A stretch of DNA of 64,000 nt from Tessaracoccus coleopterorum. GTDB lineage: Bacteria; Actinomycetota; Actinomycetes; Propionibacteriales; Propionibacteriaceae. The stretch is from positions 434,001-498,000 of the forward strand of contig NZ_JAANIJ010000001.1 of the NCBI RefSeq assembly GCF_011174705.1. The letters are read 5' to 3'. The notes under the pieces were generated by a model. The model did not search any database, was not told the origin of the DNA, and saw nothing but the letters and a program-made list of their open reading frames with translations. Both the position numbers and the translations under genes were made by a program. Below, piece after piece: positions 12,839 to 22,440 of this stretch. The stretch's first letter is position 1; the number at the start of each line of letters is the position of its first letter.

Positions 12839-14504
12839 ATGTCCAGCACCCTTCCCACCGCGGTCGACGCCGACTGGTGGCGCACCGCCGTCGTCTACCA
12901 GGTGTACCCGCGGAGCTTCTCCGACACCAACGGTGACGGGATCGGCGACATCCGCGGCGTCGCCGAGAAGGCCGACTACCTGGCGGGGCTCGGCGTCGAC
13001 GCCGTCTGGCTCAGCCCGTTCTACCCCTCCGAGCTCGCGGACGGCGGCTACGACGTCGCCGACTACCGCAACGTCGATCCCCGGCTCGGCACCCTGGAGG
13101 ACTTCGACGCGATGGTCGCGGCGCTGCACGCCCACGACATCCGCGTGATCGTCGATATCGTGCCCAACCACTCCTCCGACCAGCACGTGCTGTTCAAGGC
13201 GGCACTCGCCGCGGGCAAGGGGTCGCCGGAGCGCGAGCTGTACATCTTCCGCGACGGGCTCGGCGAGAACAACGAGCTTCCCCTGCCGACTGGAAGTCGG
13301 TGTTCGGCGGCCCCGCGTGGGAGCCCGTCGGTGACGGCCAGTGGTACTACCACTTCTTCGCCACCGAGCAGCCCGACTTCAACTGGGACCACCCGGCCGT
13401 GCACGCCGAGTTCCTGGAGACCCTCAGGTTCTGGTCCGACCGAGGGGTTGACGGCTACCGCATCGACGTCGCACACGGCCTCAGCAAGGACCTCCCCGAG
13501 GTGCTGCCCAGCCAGGCCGAGTTGGACGCGCTTCCCAACGACGACGGCACGCACCCGTTGTGGGACCGCGACGCCGTCCACGACATCTACGCGGAGTGGC
13601 GCCAGCTGTTCAACCGGTACGACCCGCCGCGGATCGCCGTCGCGGAGGCGTGGGTGGCCAACGCCGAGCGGCGCGCGAAGTACGCCAGCCAGGAGGGCCT
13701 CGGCCAGGCGTTCAACTTCGACCTGCTGGTGGCCGACTTCGACGCGGCCCAGTTCCGCGACATCGTGACGACCAACCTGGAGGAAAGCGAGGCGACCGGG
13801 TCGTCGTCGACGTGGGTGCTCTCCAACCACGACGTGGTGCGTCACGCCACCCGCTACGGCCTGGAGCCGCTCAACGGCCGGTTGGTCAAGCAGGGCTCCG
13901 CCTGGATCATCGACGGCGCCCCGCCGACCAGCTCGACCGCGAGGGCGGCTCCCGCAAGGCCCGCGCCGCCACGCTGTTCATGCTCGGGCTGCCCGGCAGC
14001 TGCTACATCTACCAGGGCGAGGAGCTTGGCCTGCACGAGGTGGGAGACATCGCCGACGCCGACCGCCAGGATCCGGCATTCTTCCGGGGCGCCGATCCCG
14101 AGGCGGACGGCCTGGGCCGCGACGGCTGCCGGGTGCCGCTCCCGTGGACCGGTGAGGGCAGCTCGTTCGGGTTCGGCAGCCAGGGCGCACACATCCCGCA
14201 GCCGGCCTGGTTCGCGCAGTACGCCGTCGACGTGGAGGAGGCCGACCCTGCCTCGTCGCTGCACCTGTACCGCTCCGCGCTGCACCTGCGCCGCGCGCTG
14301 CAGACCGAGGGTCCGCTCGAGTGGGTCGAGACCGGCCGCGACGACGTGCTCCGGTTCCGCCGCGACGGCGGCTGGGAGGTGGTGACCAACTTCGGCACCG
14401 GGCCGTTCGCGTTCGGTGAGGGCGAGGTGCTGCTGGCCAGCTCGCCCGTGAAGGACGGGGTGCTCCCGGGCGCCACCACCGTGTGGCTGCGCGTCCAGAA
14501 CTGA
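12839..14504 (+). CDS. Alpha-glucosidase, glycoside hydrolase family 13
   Basis: This is a cytoplasmic retaining alpha-glucosidase resembling actinobacterial GH13_30/AglA enzymes. Conserved regions in order: WWRTAVVYQVYPRSF, VDIVPNHSSD, the nucleophile Asp in DGYRIDVAHG, the acid/base Glu in VAEAWV, and the transition-state Asp in LSNHDVVRHATRYG. At about 555 residues it is full length. Single C losses are inferred near 13283 and 13931. The start ATG 12839 has GAGGAG about 10 bases upstream. It lies 43 bases after the permease gene and probably hydrolyses the imported glucoside. A perfect terminator follows. Confidence 0.92.
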
Positions 14505-14509
14505 TGTGA

Positions 14510-14544
14510 GGGCGGGCCCCGGATCGCCGATCCGGGGCCCGCCC
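14510..14544 (+). terminator. Perfect hairpin terminator after the glucosidase operon
   Basis: A 16-bp perfect stem (GGGCGGGCCCCGGATC with its complement) and a GCC loop begin six bases after the GH13 stop. Confidence 0.85.
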
Positions 14545-14604
14545 ACATCGCCCGACGACCCGCAGACCAACCGGCCGGCACCCCGCGGGCGACTTTGCCG
14601 ACCC

Positions 14605-15665
14605 CATCGCCGGTTGAGCCGGGCCGGCGGCGAGGAACGAGACGCCGCCCGTGTCGAAACCACCCCAACGAGTTGCAGGCACCCGACCATCGCTCCTACC
14701 CCAGGCTGTGCCTGGGTACCTGCACCGGGCCGGGAGGGATCGTCGGGGACGACCAGAAGCAGTCGGTTGAGCCGGGCCCGCGGCGAGGAACGAGTCGCCG
14801 CCCGTGTCGAAACCACCCCCAACGAGTTGCAGGCACTCAACCACAAGCAGGTCAGCTCTACTCAGGTCTCCGCACCGAGTCGGGAGGCATCGTCGGGGAC
14901 GACCAGAAGCAGTCGGTTGAGCCGGGCCGGCGGCGAGGTACGAGCCGCCGCCCGTGTCGAAACCACTCCAGACGATGAGCAGGCACCCGACCACAGAAAC
15001 CTGGGCTCTGCTCGGCCCGGGATCCCGCACCGAGTCGGGAGGCATCGTCGGGACGACCACCAGCAGTCGGTTGAGCCGGGCCGGCGGCGAGGAACGAGAC
15101 GCCGCCCGTGTCGAAACCACCCCAACGAGTTGCAGGCACTCAACCACAAGCAGGTCAGCTCTACTCAGGTCTCCGCACCAAGTCGGGAGTAGTTTCGACA
15201 CGGCCCGGCGCTCCGCGCGGGGCCGGCTCAACCGACTGCTGGGGCCGGGCCTCCTACTGTGGTCAGGTCTCCGCACCTAGTCGGGAGTGGTTTCGACACG
15301 GCCCGGCGCTCCGCGCGGGGCCGGCTCAACCGACTGCCGGGGCCGGGTTCCTAACTGTGGTCGGAATTCCGCACCGAGCCGGAAGGCATCGTCGGGGACG
15401 ACCACCAGCAGTCGGTTGAGCCGGGCCCGCGGCGAGGAACGAGACGCCGCCCGTGTCGAAACCACCCCAGACGATGACCAGGCACCCGACCACAGACACC
15501 TGGGCTCTGCTCGGCCCGGGATCCCGCACCAAGTCGGGAGTGGTTTCGACACGGCCCGGCGCTCCGCGCGGGGGCCGGCTCAACCGACTACTGGGGCCGG
15601 GCCTCCTACTGTGGTCAGGTCTCCGCACCAAGTCGGGAGTGGTTTCGACGCGGCCCGGCCCGCGA
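14605..15665. repeat. Array of nested-hairpin repeats in both orientations
   Basis: At least eight units are visible. Five read CGGTTGAGCCGGGC...GTGTCGAAACCAC, at 14611, 14764, 14914, 15068 and 15413; others read the opposite way (GTGGTTTCGACACGGC...GGCTCAACCGACT), at about 15187, 15289, 15538 and 15642. Two core types occur: GGCGGCG-aggaacgaga-CGCCGCC and CCCGGCGC-tcc-GCGCGGGG. The DNA between units is itself repeated, for example TCAGGTCTCCGCACC at several places. Open frames here are low-complexity products of the repeats. The 1.3 kb gap 14505-15790 holds no real gene. Confidence 0.85.
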
Positions 15666-15790
15666 CCAGCCGCACATCCCCGACGCGGGGCACGGCTCCG
15701 CCCCACCCACAATCCGGCGCGCCTGGCCGGTCCCCGCAACCGTCCCGGCGCCGGCCACCTCCCTCACCGCCCGCGGGGTAGCGTGGCGCC

Positions 15791-16533
15791 ATGACAGAAG
15801 CGCTGGCTCGTCGCGCCGCCGCGTTCCAGCACACCGGCGCCGAGTACCACCGGCTCCGCCCGCCCTACCCCGATGAGGTCGTCGACTGGGCGCTGGCACC
15901 CGACGCCCGCGACGTGCTCGACCTCGGGCCGGCACCGGCCGCCTGACCGACTCGCTGGTGGCCCGCGGGCTCTCCGTGGTCGCCGTCGACCCGTCCGCGT
16001 CGATGCTGGCCGTGTTGTCCGCCAACCATCCCGCGCTCACCGTCGTCCGGGCGTCCGCCGAGGACACGGGGCTTCCCGACCGTTCGTTCGACTCGATCTT
16101 CGTCGCCCAGGCCTGGCACTGGATCGACCCGGTGGCCGCGTCGGCCGAGGCCGCGCGCCTGCTCCGCCCCGGCGGCTACCTGACCATGATCTGGAACCGG
16201 CGCGTGCTCGAGGGGTGGCAGGCCGAGTTCGACGCCCTGCAGGAGGGTGTCCGCGGGATCGACCTGGTCGACGAGCACGACTCGGCCGCCCGGCCACCGT
16301 TCGGCAACCGCCGGGAGGTCACCGTCTTCTGGCAGCGGGAGGTACCCGCCGACGACTTCCTGCTCAGCTACACCACCCATTCGCCCTTCCTGCTGGCCGA
16401 TCCGGCCGAGCAGGCCCGGCGAATGGGAGCGTGGCGCACGCTGCTGGCGGCCAACGCCGGCGACGCCGTCACCGAGCACTACGCGAGCGTCGCGTGGCGC
16501 TTCCAACTTCCGGAGGGAGACCGGGATGCGTGA
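15791..16533 (+). CDS. Class I SAM-dependent methyltransferase
   Basis: This is a Rossmann-fold methyltransferase of about 248 residues resembling the family that contains UbiE-like and Tam-like enzymes. Motif I reads VLDLGAGTGRL after one G is restored near 15932. It is followed by the acidic residue after strand 2 (VVAVDPSASML), the DRSFDSIFVAQAWHWID block and LLRPGGYLTMIWN. The YHRLRPPYP N-terminus is common in this family. The substrate is unknown. Its 3' end overlaps the next gene by eight bases, so the two are probably co-expressed. Confidence 0.85.
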
Positions 16534-17084
16534 CGTTGTCTACTCGCTGTCGCTGTCTGTCGACGGCTACATCTACGGCCCCGACGGCGGCTTCGACTGG
16601 TCGGTGCCCGACGAGGGGTGTTCCAGGTCGCCATGGACGAGGTGCTCGGCGTGGACGTCCACCTCCTCGGCACGAGGCTGTACGAGTCGATGGTGTTCTG
16701 GGAGACGGCGGAGGCGGAGGCCACGCTCGACCCGCAGGAGATCGAGTTCGCGCGCTTCTGGAAGACGCTGCCGAAGGTGGTCTTCACCCATTCGCTCACC
16801 TCCGTCGAGGGCAACACGCGGATCGCGACCGGGTCGCTCGAGGAGGAGATCAACCGGCTCAGGGCCGAGCCCGGAGACGGCGTGATCGCGATCGGCGGGG
16901 CCGACCTCGCCGCGCAGGCGGCCGACCTCGGCCTGATCGACGAGTACCGGATGCGCCTCTACCCCGTGCTCGTCGGCGGGGAAGGCCCTACTTCGCCCAC
17001 CACGGCCGCCGCGAGGATCTCACGCTGGTGGAGAACCGCGTCCTCGACCAGGTGGTGTACCTGCGCTACCGCGTCAGGCGCTGA
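16526..17084 (+). CDS. Dihydrofolate reductase-fold protein (RibD C-terminal family)
   Basis: This is a protein of about 187 residues of the YyaP/RibD_C type. The N-terminus VVYSLSLSVDGYIYGPDGGF carries the S-x-DG substrate-loop motif. Near the C-terminus are GVIAIGGADLAAQAADLGLIDEYRM and, after correction, VGGGRPYF, the expected nucleotide-binding and closing motifs. Frame breaks lie near 16617 and 16983 (one G each). The ATG at 16526 overlaps the methyltransferase stop. The true substrate of such standalone members is usually unknown. Confidence 0.82.
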
Positions 17085-17088
17085 CGGG

Positions 17089-18595
17089 TCAGGCCCGGCG
17101 CAGCGTCACGGCGGCGAGCACCGCGGCGGCCACCATCAGGGCGATGCCGATGCCCGACGTGAGCGTCACGCCGGAGTCGAAGGCGGCCCGCGCCGACTCC
17201 AGCAGCTGCTGCGCCAGGTCGGCGGGAAGCTGGGTGGCGACGTCGGTCGCACCGCCGAGCGTCTCCCCGCGCTGAGCTGCTGCTCCGGGGTGAGCCCTGT
17301 GGGCAGGACGACGCCGCCGCGGTAGGTGGCGGTGAGCAGGCCGCCCAGCACCGCGGTGCCGAGCACCGACCCCACCTCGTAGGCCGTCTCGGAGATCGCC
17401 GAGGCCGCCCCTGCCTTCGTCGCGGGAACGCTGGAGAGGATCAGGTCGTTCGAGATGGTCTCGGCCATCCCGACGCCGGCGCCGAGGATGGCGAACGCGG
17501 CAAGCAGGCCGAGGTCGGATCCCGTCTGGCCGCTGGCCGTCACGAGCGCGTAGCCGACCGCGTTGAGCAGCAGGCCTGCGACCACGAGGTGGCCGGCCCG
17601 GAACCGCTTCGCGAGCCGGACGACGAGCAGACCGGCGACGATCGTCACGACGAGCCCGGGCAGCAGCACGAGGCCCGCCTCCACAGGGGAGCGGCCCGAC
17701 ACGAGCTGCAGGTGCTGCGACACGAAGAACAGGAACCCGACGAGCGAGAACACGCTCAGCAGGTTGGCGGCCACCGAGCCGCTGAACACCGGGTTGGTGA
17801 AGAGCCGCACGTCGAGCATCGGATTGGCGCGGCCGAGCTGACGGCGGACGAACCAGGTGCCTGCGAGCAGGGCGACGGCGACCGCGGCGACCACCGGAAG
17901 GCTGAAGCCGTAGATGGCGACCGACTTGATGCTCCACACCAGCGCCGTCATGGCGGTGAGGATGGCGAGGATGCTGAGCGGGTCGATCGGGCCGGGGTTG
18001 GGGTCGCGCGACTCGGGCAGCAGCTTCAGCCCGGCCACCAGCAGCGGCAGCAGCAGCGGACGGCGAGCAGGAACACCGAGCCCCACCAGAAGTGCTCGAG
18101 CAGGAAGCCGCCGACGATGGGGCCGAGGGCCGCGCCGCCGCTGAACCCCGCGGCCCAGACGGCGATCGCGGTGCGGCGCTCGGTCTGGTCGGTGAAGATG
18201 TTGCGGATCAGCGACAGGGTGGCGGGCATCAGCATGGCACCGAAGAACCCCATGGCGGCGCGGGCGGCGATCAGGGCACCGGCCGTCGGGACGAAGGCGG
18301 CGACGGCGGAGATGACGGCGAAACCGGTGGCGCCGATCAGCAGCAGGCGACGGCGGCCGAAGCGGTCGCCGAGGCTGCCCATCGGCACCAGGAGGCCCGC
18401 CAGCACGAGCGGGTAGATGTCGATGATCCAGAGGAGCTCCTCGCCGGTGGGCTTGAGCGCCTCGGAGATGGCGGGCACGGCGAAGGCGAGGACGGTGTTG
18501 TCGATCGCAACCAGGAGCACCGGCAGCATCAGGACGGCCAGCGCGAGCCAGCGCAGCCGCGCCGAGGTCGGGGCCTGGAGTTCGGTGATCGTCAT
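17089..18595 (-). CDS. MFS drug exporter (14-helix DHA2/QacA-SmvA type)
   Basis: This is a membrane exporter of about 500 residues. Helix 1 is LRWLALAVLMLPVLLVAIDN with the DNTVLAFAVPAI motif D1 signature of the 14-TMS family. The loop 2-3 motif GSLGDRFGRRR and many later helices (for example LVVTIVAGLLVVRLAKRF) are visible. One-base losses lie near 18060 and 17270. It is convergent with the DHFR-fold gene and divergent from the TetR gene, with a 14-bp palindrome in the shared gap. Proton-coupled export of toxic cations or drugs, repressed by the TetR protein, is the family-based inference. Confidence 0.88.
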
Positions 18596-18689
18596 GAGGT
18601 GGCTTCGTCTTCCTGGGTTTCGATGTCTGCATGTGGGTGTCTGAGGGGACGTGCCCGCCCCGCTCCCGGGTACCCGTGGGATCGCCCTT

Positions 18690-18806
18690 GGGCCCATGTC
18701 GTGGGCCCGTGCCGTGGGCTCGTGTCGTGGGCTCATGTCGTGGGCCCGTGTCGTGGGCCCGTGTCGTGGGCCCGTGCCGTGGGCCCGTGTCGTGGGCTCA
18801 TGCCCG
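18690..18806. repeat. 13-bp tandem repeat, nine units
   Basis: Units of GGGCCCGTGTCGT and close variants (GGGCTCATGTCGT, GGGCCCGTGCCGT) run head to tail from 18690, with the ninth unit decaying. It lies in the MFS-tetR gap, 95 bases upstream of the MFS start codon. Confidence 0.92.
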
Positions 18807-18815
18807 ACGACCCTT

Positions 18816-18960
18816 CCGGAAAAATCGGCCAGTAGCCGATTCTGATCGGTCCCGCTGAAAACAACGGCCACCGACCCCTGCTCCCCCTCCCGGAGGCACT
18901 CGGAAAAATCGGCCAGTAGCCGATTCTGATCGGTCCCGCTGAAAACAACGGCCACCGACC
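18816..18960 (+). repeat. Intergenic hairpin elements, copies 2 and 3 in tandem
   Basis: Two near-identical copies, at 18816-18874 and 18901-18960, repeat with an 85-base period. Each has CGGAAAAATCGGCCAGTAG, the stem AATCGGC/GCCGATT, TCTGATCGGTCCCGC and AACGGCCACCGACC. They separate the 13-bp tandem repeat from the TetR operator palindrome. Confidence 0.9.
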
Positions 18961-19019
18961 CCCGCTCCCCCAAGGAGCCGAGCCGCCGTCAGGGAAGCCC
19001 GTCCGACCGAATAAGCTTA

Positions 19020-19033
19020 ACCGTCTAGACGGT
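19020..19033. promoter_or_regulatory. Perfect 14-bp palindrome, probable TetR operator
   Basis: ACCGTCTAGACGGT is a perfect palindrome flanked by AT-rich bases (AAGCTTA...ACAGTTTCAAA) that could hold promoter elements. It lies 91 bases before tetR in the gap shared with the divergent exporter. The size and symmetry match operators of TetR-family dimers. Confidence 0.75.
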
Positions 19034-19124
19034 ACAGTTTCAAACGCGGGCCGACGGTGCCGCCACCGTCATCCGCCTCCCGGGGCGTCGATCTCGCCCT
19101 GACCCGCTGCGATAGGCTCACCCC

Positions 19125-19656
19125 ATGTCAGCCCGCGACCGCATCCTCGACACGTTCGAGGCCATCCTCACCGCCGAGGGCGAGCGCGGAGCCACGCTTG
19201 ACGCCGTCGCCGCGAAGGCCGGCGTCTCCAAGGGCGGGCTGTTGTACCACTTCCGCAACCGGGAGGCCCTCGTAGACGGCCTCCTCGACCGGCTGCGCTC
19301 CCATGCCGACCGCGACCTGGCCGCCATGGCCGCCGCCCCGAGGGCCGTCGGCCTACTACCTGACCACTTCCGCCGTCACCGGCGGCCCGTTCGACCGGAC
19401 GATAGTCGCCGCGTCGCGCCTCGGACTCGAGGCGCATCCGCGGGCCCGCGAGACGATCCAGGGCATCCAGAACGACTGGTACGCGCTGCTGCTCGCAGAG
19501 GTGGGCGACACAGGGATCGCGCGGGCGATCATGCTGATGGGCGACGGCCTCTACTACAACGCTGCGTTCGCGACGGCGTCGACGAGCGAAGCGACCGACC
19601 TCGGCGAACTCATCCGCGTGCTCGACATCCTCAAGAGAAGCGCGACGGCGAAGTAG
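19125..19656 (+). CDS. TetR-family transcriptional regulator
   Basis: This is a repressor of about 178 residues. The N-terminal helix-turn-helix is textbook: RDRILDTFEAILTAEGERG, then LDAVAAKAGVSKGGLLYHF. The ligand-binding part reads SAYYLTTSAVTGGPFDRTIV and MLMGDGLYYNAAF after two lost bases near 19340. The ATG at 19125 gives the normal N-terminus. Being divergent from the MFS exporter and adjacent to a perfect palindrome, it most likely represses the exporter and itself until an exported compound binds. The inducer is unknown. Confidence 0.88.
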
Positions 19657-19692
19657 CGTCAACGCGGCGACGTCGCGACCGTCGTCGGACGG

Positions 19693-19946
19693 CACCCTCC
19701 GACGGGGTAGTGGCCGATACTTCCGACGGGACCGACCAGAAACGGCCACTGGCCCATTTTCCAGAGACCCGCACCGCGCCACCCTCCGACGGGGTAGTGG
19801 CCGATACTTCCCACAGGACCGACCAGAAACGGCCACTGGCCCATTTTCCAGAGACCCGCACCGCGTCACCCTCCGACGAGGGTAGTGGCCGATACTTCCC
19901 ACAGGACCGACCAGAAACGGCCACTGGCCCATTTTCCAGGCGGGCG
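19693..19946. repeat. Three 87-bp tandem units carrying divergent hairpin elements
   Basis: Units start at 19693, 19780 and 19867, each beginning CACCCTCCGACG and ending with CATTTTCCAGAG or a variant. Inside each is GTGGCCGATACTT...GACCGACCAGAAACGG, then CCACTGGCCCATTTTCC. This aligns base for base with the inverted copies at 32645 and 33005, so it is the same family in the minus orientation. It fills the tetR-coaE gap. Long open frames across it arise because 87 is a multiple of three. Confidence 0.88.
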
Positions 19947-19952
19947 TGGCGC

Positions 19953-20552
19953 CTACGAGTCCCCCGAGCGACCCGTCAACTCAGCCCACACCCGGTCGAT
20001 CTGGGCCCACGTCTGCTCCTTCGGCCCCGAGTTGTCGATCACGTGCGTCGCCACCGCCAGCCGCCGCTCCCGGGTGGCCTGCGCACCGATCCGCGCCAGC
20101 GCCTCCTCACCGGTCAACGCGTTGCGCTTCTTCAACCGGGCGACCTGCGTCTCCACCGGAACGTCCGCCACGATGATGGTGTCGAAGCCCTTGTCGAGGC
20201 CGGTCTCCACGAGCAGCGGGATCACGGACACCACGACGGCTCCCTCCGGGGCCGCCGCCTCCAACTCCTCGGCCCGCCGTCGCACCAGCGGATGGACGAT
20301 GGCGTTCAGCGCGGCCCGCGCCCCCGGGTCGGAGAACACCAGGTTCCCCAGCGCCTCCCGATTGAGCGACCCGTCCGTCAGCAGCATCCCGGCACCGAAC
20401 CGTTCGACGATGGCCGCCAACCCGGCGGTGCCCGGCTCGACGACCTCCCGGGCCAGCAGGTCCGAGTCGACGATGACGGCGCCGAGGCGAGCCAACTCGT
20501 CGGCGACGAATGTCTTTCCCGCGGCGATCCCGCCCGTCAGAGCGACCCTCAT
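19953..20552 (-). CDS. coaE: Dephospho-CoA kinase
   Basis: CoaE catalyses the last step of coenzyme A synthesis, ATP-dependent phosphorylation of dephospho-CoA. The P-loop ALTGGIAAGKT is at the N-terminus, followed by DSDLLAREVVEPGTAGLAAI, IVHPLVRRR, and the lid/arginine block RLKKRNALTGEEALARIGAQ. The closing strand ATHVIDNSG is also present. At 199 residues it is typical, and it reads without a single frame break. The ATG at 20552 places the P-loop correctly. In many actinobacteria coaE lies next to uvrB; here they are 17 kb apart. Confidence 0.95.
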   Translation of the reverse strand: MRVALTGGIAAGKTFVADELARLGAVIVDSDLLAREVVEPGTAGLAAIVERFGAGMLLTDGSLNREALGNLVFSDPGARAALNAIVHPLVRRRAEELEAAAPEGAVVVSVIPLLVETGLDKGFDTIIVADVPVETQVARLKKRNALTGEEALARIGAQATRERRLAVATHVIDNSGPKEQTWAQIDRVWAELTGRSGDS

Positions 20553-20591
20553 GCGCAACTCCTGCCCTGCCACACCGGCTCCGCATTCCAG

Positions 20592-20614
20592 CTGACGGCG
20601 TGTCCGCCGGTCAG
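20592..20614. terminator. Imperfect hairpin in the coaE-exporter gap
   Basis: CTGACGGCG and CGCCGGTCAG pair with one bulged base around a short loop, in the 107-base gap after the minus-strand exporter gene. It is a possible terminator for that gene. Confidence 0.4.
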
Positions 20615-20659
20615 CGCGATCCTATCGACCCGCCGCGCCGCGCGTCCGCCGCAACGCAC

Positions 20660-22096
20660 CTATTCCGGGGCCCCCGGCTCCGACGGCGTCGGGCCCGACG
20701 GCGGGGGTTGCCCATCCGCGGCCTCCGGACGACCCGTGCCTGCCCGACCCGACCGTCGCGGCAGCAGTCGCCGCACCGACAGCGTCGCCAGGCGACGCCC
20801 CCATGGCGGGTCGGGCCTTGTGAACGCCCACTCGGGGTCGGTGAGCATCCGCGCGCAGGCCAGGCCCGCCACCATGGCGATCAGCACCAGCACCGTCGAG
20901 ACGCCGTTTTCCAGGGCGGAGACGACGTCGCGCTGATCGAAGTAGAGCAGCGTCCGCAGCGCCGACGACCCGGGGATCGCCACCAGCACCGTCGGCACCG
21001 TCATGACGATCTTCTCCATGTCGAGCAGCCGCCCGACGACGGCGCACGCGAGGCCCATCAGCACGCAGGCGGTGAAGGTGGCCACGTGCACGGGAGCCCC
21101 GCCTCCAGCATCAGGAGCCGCGGCACGTTGCCGAGGACGCCGATCAGGCCCGCCGCCACCGCCATCGCCAGCGGGGTGTTGAACATGATGGCCCACCCGA
21201 AAACGGCGAAGAAGCTCGCCGCGACCCATGCCGACCACAGCAGCATTCCCGGCCCGGTCAGGTCGGGACGGCGTCGGGCGAGATCCCCGTCGGGACGGCG
21301 ACGATCCACACGCCGATCGTGATGGCGAGGATCACCGCGGTGGCGTAGCCGAGCCTCGGGATGCCGACGCCGAGGTCGATGCGGGCCACGTCGAGCCCGC
21401 CGGTCACGAGCGGGAAGCCCGGGATGAGGAAGATGGCCGCGCAGATGAAGCCGGCCGACAGCCGCGCGCTCGGGTCTCCGGTGATGAGCTCGATGAGGCT
21501 GGCCGCCCCGACATAGGTGGCGCAGGCGGTGGCGGCAGACACCAGCACCGTCGCCAGGTGGTTGATGTGCCAGCGCGTGAGCCGGGCCCGGACGGCGAAC
21601 CCGAGGGCGCCCGCGGGATGACGGCGAGCGCCTCGTGCCACCAGCCGCCGCTGAGCAGGGTGACGGACGCGCAGGCGGCCGCCACCAGGATGACGACGAG
21701 CCAGGTGGGGTACTGCGGCGGGGTCGACTCGACGGCGTCGAGCCGCGCCTCCAGCTCGTCGGGCGTGATGGTCGAGCCGTTGAGCTCGCGGGAGAGCTGC
21801 TGGAGTTGCGCGATGCGGTGGGAGTTGACGCCGGGGCTGGTGATCTCGGCGACCTGGGTGCGGTAGATCCCACCGATTCCGACGGTGGCGACGATGTTGG
21901 TGAAGGTGACCTGCGCGGCGAAGGAGTCGAGGCCGAGCGCGAAGGCGGCGGAGCGCATCAGTTCACGCACCCGCAGCCCGCTGGTGCCCGAGCCGAGCAT
22001 CTGGATCCCCGCTCGGACGACGAGTTCACTCAGGCGGATCAGCTCGCGCGGCTCGAGGTGCGCCTCGGCCGTCCCTGGGAGCGACTCGGATTCCAT
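20660..22096 (-). CDS. ThrE-type threonine/serine exporter
   Basis: This is an integral membrane protein of about 478 residues. The soluble N-terminal part (LIRLSELVVRAGIQMLGSGT, then VTFTNIVATVGIGG, then SHRIAQLQQLSREL) and about ten helices match the ThrE/DUF1212-DUF3815 architecture. Conserved-looking segments are LIPGFPLVTGGLDVARIDL and IPGSSALRTLLYF. One-base losses lie near 21615, 21266 and 21100. The ATG at 22096 starts ESESLPGTAEAHLEPREL. Threonine/serine export is family knowledge; the real substrate here is not shown by the sequence. Confidence 0.85.
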
Positions 22097-22187
22097 GGCT
22101 GACAACTTACTTCCTCGTCCCTCGCGACGACCAACCACCCCCGGGGGGGCGGGGAGCCGGAGGGCGGACGATCCCGCGCGCGACCTC

Positions 22188-22300
22188 CCAAAATCGACCA
22201 GTGGCCCATTCTGACCGGTCCGCTTCACAGGATCGACCACACCCCCCCCACCCGACCCCATCAAAATCGACCAGTGGCCCATTCTGACCGACCCGCCCCA
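22188..22300 (+). repeat. Intergenic hairpin elements, divergent copies 7 and 8
   Basis: Two copies begin AAAATCGACCAGTGGCCCAT and continue TCTGACCGGTCC or TCTGACCGACCC, at 22190 and 22264. They keep the skeleton of the family but lack the perfect AATCGGC stem. The surrounding 344-base gap (22097-22440) also holds a nine-C run and repeated CACCCCGGGA segments, and no gene. Confidence 0.75.
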
Positions 22301-22440
22301 CCCCGGGACGAAAGCCCCACTCTGGCCCACCCGCCCCACCCCGGGAGGAAACCTCCCACCCATCCGGGACATCCGTCCCGTGACGCCCGGGACACCCACG
22401 GCCGACCCTGGAATCACTCGCACTCCCAGGAGCCCCAGCC

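Noticed and set aside
14605-15665. CRISPR-like array with roughly 150-base periodic repeats
   Set aside because: Repeat units are about 50 bases with internal hairpins, occur in both orientations, and the spacers are themselves repeated rather than unique. No cas genes are in the window.
13854-15739. Long minus- and plus-strand open frames (330, 432 and 228 codons) across the glucosidase end and the repeat array
   Set aside because: Their translations are Arg/Pro/Ala-rich repeats of the hairpin units (for example RNRLLVVVP-like strings) or antisense of GH13. They have no family features and the same peptides recur in every unit.
18690-18960. Iterons or a replication origin at the 13-bp tandem repeat
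   Set aside because: No rep or dnaA-type gene and no DnaA-box cluster is nearby; the flanking genes are an exporter and its repressor.
19125-20936. A 603-codon frame joining tetR, the 87-bp repeats and the antisense of coaE
   Set aside because: The tetR frame ends properly at 19656 after correction. The extension exists only because the repeat unit is a multiple of three and coaE antisense happens to be open.
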